Source: Tolypothrix sp. FACHB-123 (lineage in GTDB: Bacteria; Cyanobacteriota; Cyanobacteriia; Cyanobacteriales; Nostocaceae). From it: a stretch of 64,000 nt of DNA. Where the stretch lies: contig NZ_JACJRE010000013.1 of NCBI RefSeq assembly GCF_014697075.1, positions 1-64,000 of the forward strand. Reading direction: 5' to 3'. Shown here piece after piece: positions 34,534-44,726 of the stretch (within the stretch, counting starts at the first letter, position 1; every line of letters starts with the position of its first letter). The position numbers were made by a program, and so were the translations under genes. The notes beneath the pieces are model-generated. The model ran no database searches, was not told the origin of the DNA, and worked only from the letters and a program-made list of their open reading frames with translations.

Positions 34534-37500
34534 AGTTTTTCATCATTTCTCCCATCGCTACCACAATTTTTCGTAGCCCCATATAAGGAAAGCGACCATG
34601 AGCAGTTAACATATTGTCCAACATCAATACATCTCCTTGCTGCCAAGGAAAGCTGATGGTAGCTTGTTGATAAACTTGATTAATTTCTGTCATCACTTCA
34701 GCTTCAATTGCAGAACCATCACCGTAATAGACATTACGTGGCAGATTTTCTTCGCCAAACATTGATAATAAAGATTCTCTGACTGTAGTTTCTAAACATG
34801 AGATGTGATGTAACTGAATTTGATTAAAAAATATTTTTTCTTTGGTGTGGGGATGATTGACTATTGCTGGTCTAATTTGGCGAGTGCGTAAATTATTATT
34901 TGCTAACCATTCCAACTCAATCCCAGCTTTAGAGCAATAATTTTCTACTACTGTTTTATCGTTAGTGTGAAAAAAGTCTTGCCAACTTACATCTAACCCT
35001 TCAATATAATTCCGAACATACATTAATTGCTTTTTCTCTAAAGTTTCTCTAATTTGAGAACCAAGCAGTTGATAAAGTTGGCGACAGTCTGCAATTGGTG
35101 TTTCTCCTCCTTGTTGTGCTGGTTGCAAACAGAAAAACCAGATTTTCAACGGCCAGCAGTGCATGTGAGAACTTTCGTTATGAAAGAGAATTGCTTGATC
35201 TGCTGGATAAGGTGTAGAACCATAAACTTTACTACCAATTTCTTCCCGTGGTAAGTCGCCGTATTCACCAAATAATTCTGGACAAATAGCTTGCGCTAAT
35301 TGTTCAAATCTCGCTACAGAATCAATCTGACAATCACGAAAAAGAATTGCGCCGTGATGTTGTAACTTACGGCTGAGAAATTCTCGATTATTTTTAGCCC
35401 AATCAATAATATCAAACTCGTTAATATTTGGCTTAATTACCAAAGGAATTGTTTGTTCTGGTTGGAGATAATCGATTTTAATTAACTCTCCTGCTGGTAA
35501 TTTAACAGATTTTGGCTTAATGCCCATAAACTTTTTAAATTTACTGGCTTCTTGGTTGATTTCTCCCATATTTTTTTGTTGTTTCTCAGCTTTGGTAAGC
35601 ATATCTAAAGTATTGATTCGAGCATCTGGATTAGTGGCAATATTATGCAGAAGTTCTTGAAAATGTTCTGTCATACGCACGATTGTCTGTGCATCAAAAA
35701 GGTCTGCGTTATAACACCAACTAGCTTCAAGTACTTGCTCTATTTTTGACACAAACAAAGCTAAATCAAATTTAGCTTTTTGATTGTTGGTTTCTAAGGG
35801 AAGTAATGTTAAACCTGGAAGTTCTAAGTTAGCTGTAGGCACGTTATCCATCACCAATAACACCTGAAATAATGGTGTATGGCTTAAACTTCGTTCTGGT
35901 TGTAGTTCCTCTACCAACTTTTCAAAAGGTAAGTCTTGATGATTGTACGCTCCTAAAGTTACCTCTCTGACTCGCTGTAAAAGTTCTCGAAAACTGGGGT
36001 AACCACCAAGGTTAGTGCGTAACACTAGCAGGTTGACGAAAAAACCAATTATTCCTTCTGTTTCGGCTCGGTTGCGATTGGCGACATCAGTACCGATAAC
36101 AATGTCATCTTGTCCGGTATAGCGGTATAGCAGTGTTTGTAAACCAGCTAGCATTGTCATAAATAATGTGACATCGGCTTCACGGCTGAGTTTTTCTATT
36201 GCTATAGAAAGTTCTGTTGATAGTTTGAAGGTGTGGATACCACTACGGTTGGTGTTTGCTTTAGTTTGGGAGTAGGGTAAGTTGAGTACTGGTAAAGAAC
36301 CAGCAAGTTGCTGCTTCCAGTAGCTAAGTTGAGTTTGTAGCATTTCTCCTTGCAACCACTCCCGTTGCCAAACTGCAAAGTCTGCATACTGAATAGATAA
36401 TTCTGGTAAGGGAGAAGCTTCTCCATTCAGGTATGCTTGATAAAGAACTGTCAATTCTCTAATCAATATCCCCATCGACCAAGCATCAGAGATAATATGA
36501 TGCATTGCGAATAGCACTATATGTTCTGTAGGGTTCAATTTTAGGAGAGACAGCCGCAATAAAGGCGCTTGAGTTAAATCAAAAGGCTGTTGCGCCGCTT
36601 GGGTAATTAGCTGTTGTACGGCTGCTGCTTGGGCTGCTGTTGAAAGTGTTTGTAGGTCGATTACTGGTAAAGTTAATTGCAAGTCAGGGATAATCGCCTG
36701 CACTGGTTGTCCATCTACAGTAATAAACTGGGTGCGTAAAATTTCGTGTCGTCTGATAATTTCGTTAATGCTTTGTTCCAGTGCTGTAATATTTAGCGAA
36801 CCTTGAAGGCGAAAGCCATTGAAGATATTGTAAGCAGAATTCCCAGGCTGCAATTGATCGATAAACCACAGTCTATTTTGTGCAAAGGACAAGGGTAATT
36901 TTACTTGCCGCGAACAGGGGAGAATGGGGTAATTTTGCCAGTTTTGCCCCTGCATCACCATTGTTTGAATTACGGCAGCTAGTTCAGCAATAGTGGGAGA
37001 TGCAAACAAACAGCGCAATGGCAATTCTAAATGTAAACTCTGACGAATTCGGGAGATAAGTTGAGTAGCAAGTAATGAATGTCCACCCAAATCAAAGAAG
37101 TTATCGTGAACGCCTAATTGATTAATCCCCAGTACCTCAGCCCAAATACTAACCAGCAATTGTTCTAAAGGTGTAGAAGCCGGAACCAAATCTGATTTTT
37201 GGATTAACTGGGTGCGATCGGGTGCTGGCAAGGCTCGACGATTTACCTTACCATTTGGTGTTAATGGTAGTGCATTCAAGATGACAAAAGCCGTTGGTAG
37301 CATATAGTTGGGCAGCTTTGACTCTAAAAAGTGGCGCAGTTCGGTAATTTCTAATGTTTGCCCCGATTTTAAAGTTATATAAGCTACTAACGTTTTCTTT
37401 CCAGGTTTATCTTCTCTGAGGACAACCACATTTGAAGAAACTGCGGAGTGTTGGTTGATAGCTGCTTCAATCTCTCCCAACTCAATCCTGAAACCGCGAA

Positions 37501-40243
37501 GTTTGACTTGGTGATCAATTCGGCCGATGTATTCAATATCTCCAGTAGGCAGATAGCGAGCTAGGTCGCCAGTTTTGTAAAGGCATTCTCCTCCTTTGTT
37601 GCTGAAGGGATTGGCAATGAATTTTTGTGCAGTCAATTCGGGTCGTTTTAAATAACCCCTCGCCAATCCTGCACCACCAACGTACATTTCAGCCTTAACA
37701 CCAACTGGTACAAGTTGTTCATAGCGATCGAGTATGTAAACTTGTAAATCTGGAATGGGACGACCAATCACACTCCCAGCAGCAAGCTTTAAATCTTCCC
37801 AGGTTAATGGGCGATAAGTTACATGAACGGTCGTTTCCGTGATGCCGTACATATTTACTAACTTAGGTGAACTATCGCCATGTCGCTCAAACCAAGGTTT
37901 TAAGCTTTGCAATTCTAAGGCTTCGCCGCCAAAAATGATTAAACGCAGACTCAGCGAGTGTTGCTTACCTACACAAGCATCGGCTTGTATGAGTTGGTAA
38001 AAAGCTGAGGGTGTTTGGTTAAGAACTGTTACCGCCTGAGTGCATAACAAATTATAGAAGTCTTCAGGAGAACGGCTGATCCAATAAGGCACAATCACTA
38101 GCTTTCCACCATAAAGCAGCGCACCCCAAATTTCCCAAACCGAGAAATCAAATGCATAAGAGTGGAATAAAGTCCAGACATCGCGATCGCTAAATTCAAA
38201 CCATGTTTGCGTTGAAGCGAATAACCGCACTACATTGCAATGCTTGGTTAAAACGCCTTTGGGCTGGCCAGTGGAGCCAGAGGTATAAATGATGTAAGCT
38301 AAATGATTGCTAGTGACTCTACTAGATAGATTTTCTTCGCTTTCTGTCTCTATTTTTTCCCACTCAGTATCCAGACAGATGACTTGAGTATCGCAATTGC
38401 CCAATTGCTCAACTAAGTGCTGTTGGAATAACAAAACTGAGATTTGAGCATCTTCTAACATGAAAGCTAAACGCTCTTTTGGATAAGTTGGGTCAAGAGG
38501 AACGTAAGCTCCTCCAGCTTTGAGGGTGGCAAGGATGGCGATCGCCATTTCCAAGGAACGCTCTACACAAATTCCAACTAATACCTCTGGTTTGACTCCT
38601 AACTTTTGCAAATAATGGGCTAGTTGATTGGCTTTGTTGTTGAGTTCTTTATAGGTTAATTGCTGATTTTCAAACTCTACTGCTATTGCGTCGGGTGTTT
38701 TTTCTACCTGCTGCTCAAATAGTTCATGGATACATTTTTCGGTGGGATATACAACTTCTGTGTTGTTCCACTCTACTAATAACTGCTGCTGTTCAGCTAT
38801 TGTCAACAGTGGCAAATCCGCCAAACTTTGCTCAGGTTTGGCGACTATTGCCGCTAATAATACCTGAAAATGTCCCAACATCCGCTCAATTGTACTGGCA
38901 TGAAATAAGTCAGTGCTATACTCTATTGTTCCAGCCAAACCCTGTTCTGTCTCTGCCATTGTGAGAGCCAAATCAAAAATTGCTGTCTGTCTCTGTTCTG
39001 ACAGCAAGCTGAAAGTCAATTCTGGCAGTTTTAACTCTTGTGCAGGCTCATTGTGAAAGTCAAACATCACATCAAATAGAGGGTTGCGATTGAGATGACG
39101 CTCTGGTTGGAGTTCTTCTACTAGCTGCTCAAAAGGTAAATCTTGGTGCGCGTAAGCTCCTAATGTGACTTCCCGAACTTGCTGAAGTAACTGACGAAAA
39201 CTAGGATTACCAGCTAAGTTAGTCCGCAACACTAAGGTATTGACAAAAAAGCCGATTAATGTTTCTATTTCAGCCCGATGACGATTAGCGATCGCAGTTC
39301 CCACAACAATGTCATCTTGCTGACTGTAACGATGTAGTAAAATTTTAAAGGCTGTCAGCAAAGTCATAAATAAGGTGACTCCTTCTTGCTGTGAGAGCGC
39401 CTTCAGAGCTTTGGTGAGAGACTCTGACAGTAAGAAGAATTTGGTATTACCTTGATAGCTGAGAATTGCTGGACGAGGATAATCGTGGGGTAAATCTAGT
39501 AATGGTGGCGTAGTACCTAAGTGATTTCGCCAGTAAGATATCTGGGTTTTTATTACCTCTACTGTTAAGTATTTTCGCTGCCAAACTGCAAAGTCTGCAT
39601 ATTGAATCGGCAGTTCTGGCAGAGGTGATGGCTGGTTATTAGCTAAAGCTGTGTATATTTTTGCGACTTCTTGCACCAAAATTCCGACTGACCAACCATC
39701 AGAAACAATGTGGTGGGTTGTAAATAATACTACATGTTCTATGGCACTCAGCTTGAGTATGGTAACTCGCAGTAATGGCCCTTGCTCTAAGTTAAAAGGT
39801 TGCTGTGCTTCTTGTGCGGCTAGTTTTTGTACTTCCTGTTCTTGGAGGTTTGGAGTCAGGTTTTGTAAATCGACTATCGGTAATGTCAAATCAACAGCTG
39901 AATTGATGACTTGGACTGGTTTATCATTGACGATGGTAAAAGTTGTGCGTAATGTTTCGTGTCGCCTCATGATTTCCTTGAGGCTCTGTTTTAATATGGC
40001 AATGTTGAGTTGACCAGTTAGACGTAAAGCTGTGGGTTGATTATAAAAAGGATTGTTTGGTTCTAGCTGGGAGAGAAACCAAAGTCTTTGTTGGGCAAAT
40101 GATAAAGGAAAATAGTTAGAGTCCCGGCTTTGGCGTGGGATTTGGGAAGGTGCAACGATCGCTTGTTTCTGATTGAGCCGTTGCAGCAGTAACTCACGTT
40201 TTTCGGGAGATAATTGGGCAATACGTTGGTTTAAGTCGCTCAT
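34511..40243 (-). CDS. NRPS: C, A(Thr), T, C, fused TauD-type beta-hydroxylase
   Basis: A 1910-residue synthetase. Domains: C (about 45-480, HHIVSDG intact), A (about 490-1000), T (about 1020-1090, GGHSLL), second C (about 1105-1545, HHIISDA), and an Fe(II)/2-oxoglutarate dioxygenase (about 1570-1895). Pocket residues by eye are D-F-W-N-I-G-M-V-H, the threonine pattern. The oxygenase resembles SyrP-type aspartyl beta-hydroxylases: iron ligands in FHNESSH and the distal His in MLTAHGRFPY. A C-terminal fused beta-hydroxylase is known from siderophore synthetases of the IbetaH-Asp type. The start ATG overlaps the upstream stop by four bases. The extreme C-terminus is formed by a dispersed repeat. 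Confidence 0.92.
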   Translation of the reverse strand: MSDLNQRIAQLSPEKRELLLQRLNQKQAIVAPSQIPRQSRDSNYFPLSFAQQRLWFLSQLEPNNPFYNQPTALRLTGQLNIAILKQSLKEIMRRHETLRTTFTIVNDKPVQVINSAVDLTLPIVDLQNLTPNLQEQEVQKLAAQEAQQPFNLEQGPLLRVTILKLSAIEHVVLFTTHHIVSDGWSVGILVQEVAKIYTALANNQPSPLPELPIQYADFAVWQRKYLTVEVIKTQISYWRNHLGTTPPLLDLPHDYPRPAILSYQGNTKFFLLSESLTKALKALSQQEGVTLFMTLLTAFKILLHRYSQQDDIVVGTAIANRHRAEIETLIGFFVNTLVLRTNLAGNPSFRQLLQQVREVTLGAYAHQDLPFEQLVEELQPERHLNRNPLFDVMFDFHNEPAQELKLPELTFSLLSEQRQTAIFDLALTMAETEQGLAGTIEYSTDLFHASTIERMLGHFQVLLAAIVAKPEQSLADLPLLTIAEQQQLLVEWNNTEVVYPTEKCIHELFEQQVEKTPDAIAVEFENQQLTYKELNNKANQLAHYLQKLGVKPEVLVGICVERSLEMAIAILATLKAGGAYVPLDPTYPKERLAFMLEDAQISVLLFQQHLVEQLGNCDTQVICLDTEWEKIETESEENLSSRVTSNHLAYIIYTSGSTGQPKGVLTKHCNVVRLFASTQTWFEFSDRDVWTLFHSYAFDFSVWEIWGALLYGGKLVIVPYWISRSPEDFYNLLCTQAVTVLNQTPSAFYQLIQADACVGKQHSLSLRLIIFGGEALELQSLKPWFERHGDSSPKLVNMYGITETTVHVTYRPLTWEDLKLAAGSVIGRPIPDLQVYILDRYEQLVPVGVKAEMYVGGAGLARGYLKRPELTAQKFIANPFSNKGGECLYKTGDLARYLPTGDIEYIGRIDHQVKLRGFRIELGEIEAAINQHSAVSSNVVVLREDKPGKKTLVAYITLKSGQTLEITELRHFLESKLPNYMLPTAFVILNALPLTPNGKVNRRALPAPDRTQLIQKSDLVPASTPLEQLLVSIWAEVLGINQLGVHDNFFDLGGHSLLATQLISRIRQSLHLELPLRCLFASPTIAELAAVIQTMVMQGQNWQNYPILPCSRQVKLPLSFAQNRLWFIDQLQPGNSAYNIFNGFRLQGSLNITALEQSINEIIRRHEILRTQFITVDGQPVQAIIPDLQLTLPVIDLQTLSTAAQAAAVQQLITQAAQQPFDLTQAPLLRLSLLKLNPTEHIVLFAMHHIISDAWSMGILIRELTVLYQAYLNGEASPLPELSIQYADFAVWQREWLQGEMLQTQLSYWKQQLAGSLPVLNLPYSQTKANTNRSGIHTFKLSTELSIAIEKLSREADVTLFMTMLAGLQTLLYRYTGQDDIVIGTDVANRNRAETEGIIGFFVNLLVLRTNLGGYPSFRELLQRVREVTLGAYNHQDLPFEKLVEELQPERSLSHTPLFQVLLVMDNVPTANLELPGLTLLPLETNNQKAKFDLALFVSKIEQVLEASWCYNADLFDAQTIVRMTEHFQELLHNIATNPDARINTLDMLTKAEKQQKNMGEINQEASKFKKFMGIKPKSVKLPAGELIKIDYLQPEQTIPLVIKPNINEFDIIDWAKNNREFLSRKLQHHGAILFRDCQIDSVARFEQLAQAICPELFGEYGDLPREEIGSKVYGSTPYPADQAILFHNESSHMHCWPLKIWFFCLQPAQQGGETPIADCRQLYQLLGSQIRETLEKKQLMYVRNYIEGLDVSWQDFFHTNDKTVVENYCSKAGIELEWLANNNLRTRQIRPAIVNHPHTKEKIFFNQIQLHHISCLETTVRESLLSMFGEENLPRNVYYGDGSAIEAEVMTEINQVYQQATISFPWQQGDVLMLDNMLTAHGRFPYMGLRKIVVAMGEMMKNSVFGHGA

Positions 40244-43200
40244 AAATCTGCTTTTTCCTCTAACTCTGCTAAAATCTCAGCTAGCATTGCCGCATCTGTT
40301 TGTTGCGCTAAATTTTGGGCGATAATTACTGCTAAATCAGCAACAGTAGGAGTATCAAAAAACTGACGCAAAGATAACTCTACTTGCAAAGTTTGACGGA
40401 TGCGGGAAATGATTTGTGTAGCTAGTAGAGAATGTCCTCCCAATTCAAAGAAACCGTCATAAATTCCCACTCGTTCAACGCCGAGAATTTCTCGCCAAAT
40501 TTGCGCGATCGCATTTTCTGTTTGGTTACGAGGAGCCACAAAGTTAGCAACTAATTCTGATGCAATTTGCTCTGGTGCTGGTAGTTTTTCTCGATCTATT
40601 TTGCCGTTAGTTGTTAATGGTAAACTCTTCAACTTCACAAAGGCTGAAGGAACCATGTATTCTGGTAGTTTTTCCTTCAAAAAAGCACGTAAATCTGATG
40701 ATTGGGGAATTGAGGATTTTGGCTCAAAGACAATATAAGCTACTAAACGCTTGTCACCCGGTACATCTTCGCGACTGCAAACAATCGCCTGTTGCACTGC
40801 TGGATGTTGTTGTAAGGTAAGTAAGATTTCTTCTAATTCAATGCGAAAACCGCGAATTTTTACCTGATCGTCAATTCGTCCTAAAAATTCTAGATTTCCA
40901 TCTGGTAAATAGCGAGCTAAATCCCCGGTTTTATATAAACGATCAGATGGTGAATTATTAAATGGATGAGGAATAAATTTTTCCCTTGTCAGTTCGCTGA
41001 GATTTAAGTAACCCCTTGCTAAACTATCCCCACCAATATAAATTTCTCCCGGTACGCCAATGGGTACTGGTTGCAGATAAGAGTCTAGCAGGTAGATTTG
41101 CGTATTGGCGATCGCTTTCCCAACTGGTACAGTCGCACAATCAGCTCGAATTTGCTCGATAGGATAAGTCAATACGCCAACGGTGGTTTCTGTGGGGCCG
41201 TAGTGGTTAAAAATCTGACAATCCGGTGCTAATTGCTGAATTTGCGCAATTAATTGCCAATTACAAGTTTCTCCACCTAAAATTAAGCGTTTTCGAGGTA
41301 ATATTTCTTGAGATTGAGCAGTTGTGAGTAAAGCTGCAAGATGAGCCGGAACTATCTTCAGACAGTCAATGTTGTGGCGATGAAAATACTCTCCTAGTGC
41401 TTCGGGGTTAGTAGCGCGTTCTTGGGAAATTATATGCAGACATCCACCGCTACACAAAGCCGGAAAAATCATCGTATTCCCCAAGTCAGCTGCAAAGGTA
41501 GCAACATGAGCAAAGCTACGACAGTCAGAAAAATCTATTTTTGCGCCAATTCCCTGAAGATAGTTACACAGTTGACGATGCTCAATTGCCACACCTTTTG
41601 GCTTACCTGTAGAGCCAGAGGTAAACAAAACATAAACTAAATTCTCTGGCTTAACTTCAGTTTGAAGATTTTCGTAACTTTGTTGAGCGATGATTGCAGA
41701 GTCTGCATCTAAACATAATACCTTTGGTGGATGCTCTTGAAGTTGTTTAAGTAACTGCTGTTGAGTTACCAAAACTTGCACTTGCGCATCTGCTAACATC
41801 TGCGCTAAACGCTGATGTGGATAGTTTGGATCTAAAGGTATATATGCACCGCCAGCTTTCAATATTCCCAGCAATCCAACGATCGTGTCTAGGGAACGTT
41901 CAACATAAAGCCCTACCAAAGTTTCCGCCCCAACCCCCAGAGTACGGAGATAATGGGCTAGTTGATTGGCGCGGGTATTTAACTGTGTATAGGTTAATTG
42001 CTGCTGCTCAAACACAACAGCGATTTCATCGGGCGTGCGCTTTACTTGATACTCAAAAAGCTGATGAATGCATCTATCTAGAGGCTGATTTACCCTCGTA
42101 TGATTAAATTCTACAAGTAGTTGTTGTAACTCGCGATCGCTGAGAATATTTAACCGACTGATAGGGGTTTCGGGATGTGCGATCGCATCTTGTAATAATA
42201 TCTCAAACTGTTGAGATAATGTTTTGATATCCTCAAACTTATATAATCGCTCATCAAAATGAAACTCACTAATTAAAGCGTTCCCTTGCTGCCAACAAGT
42301 TAACTTAATTTTAAACTTATCAATACAAGAGTAATACTTAACCCAAGAAAACGATAGATCCGCAACAGAATAATTTTCCTTTAATTCTGCAAACTCAAAA
42401 GCAACTGGACAAAAATCAACCGATTTTAAACTATCTTCCCATGTAAAATATTCTTGCCATTCCCTACCATTATCTACCGCATTATGTATCTGTTGTAATA
42501 TTTTGCTAAATTTTATTTCCCCTGGTAGATGACAGGCGATGGGTAAATATTTTGATAATAATCCCAATGCTTGCTCTAATTCCGCATATTTTCTACCATC
42601 CCCAACAATCCCCACAAATAAATCTGGTTTTCCAGTAATTTTACCCAGCAATATCAACCAACAAGCCAGTAAAACATCAGCACTATTTACCTGATATTTT
42701 GAGGATATTAACTCTATTTTTTCAACTAGCTCATTATCAATATTTAAAGATATACATTGAGGCTGAAAACTCCCCTTGGTAATTTGTTTATTTTCAAAGC
42801 AAACACTAAAATCATCAATAGCAGTAATATCTTGCTTGCGCCAATATTCCCTACCTAAATCTGACTCATCCGACTCCAAAAGTTGATTTTGCCATTCTGC
42901 AATATCAGCATATTGTAGCAGTACATCATCCAGATTTTGATTGTACAAGCAAGCCCTATAAGCAACAATAATCTGATTAAACAAATATCTAAGAGTGCAA
43001 CCATCTGCAATCAAAGCAGATAAACTTAAAAATAAAATATGTTTATTTGCAGATAACCTGATAACAACCACTTGCAGAGGTGGTTTATTTTCCCCATCAA
43101 AAGGTAAGCTTTTTATCTCATTAAATATTTCATTTAGGCGAATTTCCTGCTCTATTTCCGACAAATCGCCAAGATATAATTCAGTAATCCCAACTTCATA

Positions 43201-43443
43201 ATTATCTGCGATCGCCTGTAATGGTAGTTCCATTTCTGGTAGACGATAAAAAGTAGTACGAAAAATTTCGTATTGATTAAGCAGATGTTGCAAAGCTGTT
43301 TTGAAAACATCAATATTTAATTTACCTGTTATAGAAACCGCACCTTGAACCCTAAATAGTGATAGATCCTCACTCTTTGCTAACAACCATATCCGCTTTT
43401 GCTGGGGAGATAATCTAAATCCCTCAACTGGTTCCACTCGCAT
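40240..43443 (-). CDS. NRPS: interface-like C*, A(Asp), T
   Basis: A 1067-residue one-module synthetase. ATG 43443 (MRVEPVEGFRLSPQQKR) is chosen, with AAGGGG upstream; the longer frame to 43548 reads through a CCTCTGCGCTCC-type noncoding repeat. Domains: C-like (about 8-455), A (about 465-975), T (about 985-1055, GGHSLL). In the C-like domain the HHxxxDG site reads S142 A143 ... D147 G148, so neither histidine is present. Pocket residues by eye are D-L-T-K-I-G-H-V-G, the aspartate pattern. The genes just upstream are a free C domain and a free hydroxylase, which together would complete a beta-hydroxyaspartate module. Confidence 0.9.
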   Translation of the reverse strand: MRVEPVEGFRLSPQQKRIWLLAKSEDLSLFRVQGAVSITGKLNIDVFKTALQHLLNQYEIFRTTFYRLPEMELPLQAIADNYEVGITELYLGDLSEIEQEIRLNEIFNEIKSLPFDGENKPPLQVVVIRLSANKHILFLSLSALIADGCTLRYLFNQIIVAYRACLYNQNLDDVLLQYADIAEWQNQLLESDESDLGREYWRKQDITAIDDFSVCFENKQITKGSFQPQCISLNIDNELVEKIELISSKYQVNSADVLLACWLILLGKITGKPDLFVGIVGDGRKYAELEQALGLLSKYLPIACHLPGEIKFSKILQQIHNAVDNGREWQEYFTWEDSLKSVDFCPVAFEFAELKENYSVADLSFSWVKYYSCIDKFKIKLTCWQQGNALISEFHFDERLYKFEDIKTLSQQFEILLQDAIAHPETPISRLNILSDRELQQLLVEFNHTRVNQPLDRCIHQLFEYQVKRTPDEIAVVFEQQQLTYTQLNTRANQLAHYLRTLGVGAETLVGLYVERSLDTIVGLLGILKAGGAYIPLDPNYPHQRLAQMLADAQVQVLVTQQQLLKQLQEHPPKVLCLDADSAIIAQQSYENLQTEVKPENLVYVLFTSGSTGKPKGVAIEHRQLCNYLQGIGAKIDFSDCRSFAHVATFAADLGNTMIFPALCSGGCLHIISQERATNPEALGEYFHRHNIDCLKIVPAHLAALLTTAQSQEILPRKRLILGGETCNWQLIAQIQQLAPDCQIFNHYGPTETTVGVLTYPIEQIRADCATVPVGKAIANTQIYLLDSYLQPVPIGVPGEIYIGGDSLARGYLNLSELTREKFIPHPFNNSPSDRLYKTGDLARYLPDGNLEFLGRIDDQVKIRGFRIELEEILLTLQQHPAVQQAIVCSREDVPGDKRLVAYIVFEPKSSIPQSSDLRAFLKEKLPEYMVPSAFVKLKSLPLTTNGKIDREKLPAPEQIASELVANFVAPRNQTENAIAQIWREILGVERVGIYDGFFELGGHSLLATQIISRIRQTLQVELSLRQFFDTPTVADLAVIIAQNLAQQTDAAMLAEILAELEEKADL

Positions 43444-43554
43444 ATTAAAAACACCCCTTTTATCACAATCAATAATCAAAAACCTCTGCGCTCCTCTGCG
43501 CTTCCCTCCGCGCCACTTTGCGTTTAAAAATCTTCCTTTCCCACTCACCCCAAC

Positions 43555-44601
43555 CTAACCATCAGAAATCTTATACTCCTCCGCCATCCCAACCACAACC
43601 TTGCGAGAACCTTGAAACGGCATCCTCCCATGAGCAGATAACATATTATCTAATAACAACACATCTCCCTCTTGCCAAGGAAAAACAATTGCTTCTTGCC
43701 AATAAATTTCTCTAATCTCGTCTAATATAGAATCTTCAATAACAGAACCATCACCATAATAAGCATTACGAGGTAAATCTTCTGTTGAAAAATCACTCAA
43801 CAACTGAGCGCGAACAATAGAATCTAAACTAGAGATATGAAATAAATGCGCTTGATTAAACCAAACTATTTCTGATGTTTGGGGATGCTGGGCTACAGCT
43901 TGACAAATTTGACGAGTTCTTAAGCTAAAACCAGAAGTTTCAGTATCTCTCCACTCTAATTCAATTCCAGCTTGATGACAATATGTTTCTACATCCAGCT
44001 TATTGTTAGTATTAAAAACATCTTGCCATGATAAATCTAATCCTACACCATAATTTCGCACATACATTACCCCTTTTTGTAAAAATTTTTCCTTAATTTT
44101 GGGATTGATCCGCGCAAAAACTTTGCGACTATCAACAATAGGTGTTTCTCCCCCTTGCTCCGCTTTCTTAATGCAAAAAAATGCAATTTTTAAAGGCCAA
44201 GTACGAGAGTAAGACATTTCATTATGTAGAGGAATGAAATGATTAGCCGGATATTCCGTAGAAGTATAGATATTACCACTAACATGATTACGTGGTGTAG
44301 AACGGTAAGAATATTCCAGCAAATCCCCAGAAAGAGCTTGGATAAATTGCTGAAACTCAGCCACATCCTTGACATTAAAACCTCGAAATAGAATACCCCC
44401 ATGCTCTAATATTTTGTTTTCAATCCAAGAGCGATTATTTTGAGTCCAAATAGCCAGATTTAAATTATCAAAATTTGGTTGAACAACTAGAGGAAGCGAG
44501 AATTCTGGCTGTAAATATGATGTCTGAATTAATTCTCCTGAAGATATATTTACAGACTTACGAGAAATAGAACTTAATTGTTTGATATTTGGTTTCGTCA
44601 T
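43555..44601 (-). CDS. Stand-alone SyrP-type Fe(II)/2-oxoglutarate beta-hydroxylase
   Basis: A 348-residue TauD/TfdA-family dioxygenase, expected to hydroxylate the beta-carbon of a carrier-bound amino acid, probably aspartate. Iron ligands are in IPLHNEMSY and the distal His in MLSAHGRMPFQGSRKVVVGM; the Arg in that block would bind 2-oxoglutarate. It is homologous over its full length to the fused C-terminal domain at about 34530-35560 (shared SGELI/AGELI..YLQPE, HGGILFRGF/HGAILFRDC, VMYVRNY, NAYYGDGSVIE). It lies between a free C-domain gene (125-base gap) and the Asp synthetase. Confidence 0.9.
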   Translation of the reverse strand: MTKPNIKQLSSISRKSVNISSGELIQTSYLQPEFSLPLVVQPNFDNLNLAIWTQNNRSWIENKILEHGGILFRGFNVKDVAEFQQFIQALSGDLLEYSYRSTPRNHVSGNIYTSTEYPANHFIPLHNEMSYSRTWPLKIAFFCIKKAEQGGETPIVDSRKVFARINPKIKEKFLQKGVMYVRNYGVGLDLSWQDVFNTNNKLDVETYCHQAGIELEWRDTETSGFSLRTRQICQAVAQHPQTSEIVWFNQAHLFHISSLDSIVRAQLLSDFSTEDLPRNAYYGDGSVIEDSILDEIREIYWQEAIVFPWQEGDVLLLDNMLSAHGRMPFQGSRKVVVGMAEEYKISDG

Positions 44602-44726
44602 TTAAGGATATTTCCTAATATTAATTATTTATAGAACTTACGCAATAATCCTCGAAAACCCTCTTTACTTCGTGTTCTTTGTGTTCTTCGCGGTTCGTTT
44701 TTTCATTATTTTGTGTAAGCCCTGAT

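Noticed and set aside
43444-43548. Extended N-terminus of the Asp synthetase
   Set aside because: The extra codons run through CCTCTGCGCTCC-type noncoding repeat, while ATG 43443 gives the same N-terminus as the paralogous synthetase and has a Shine-Dalgarno.
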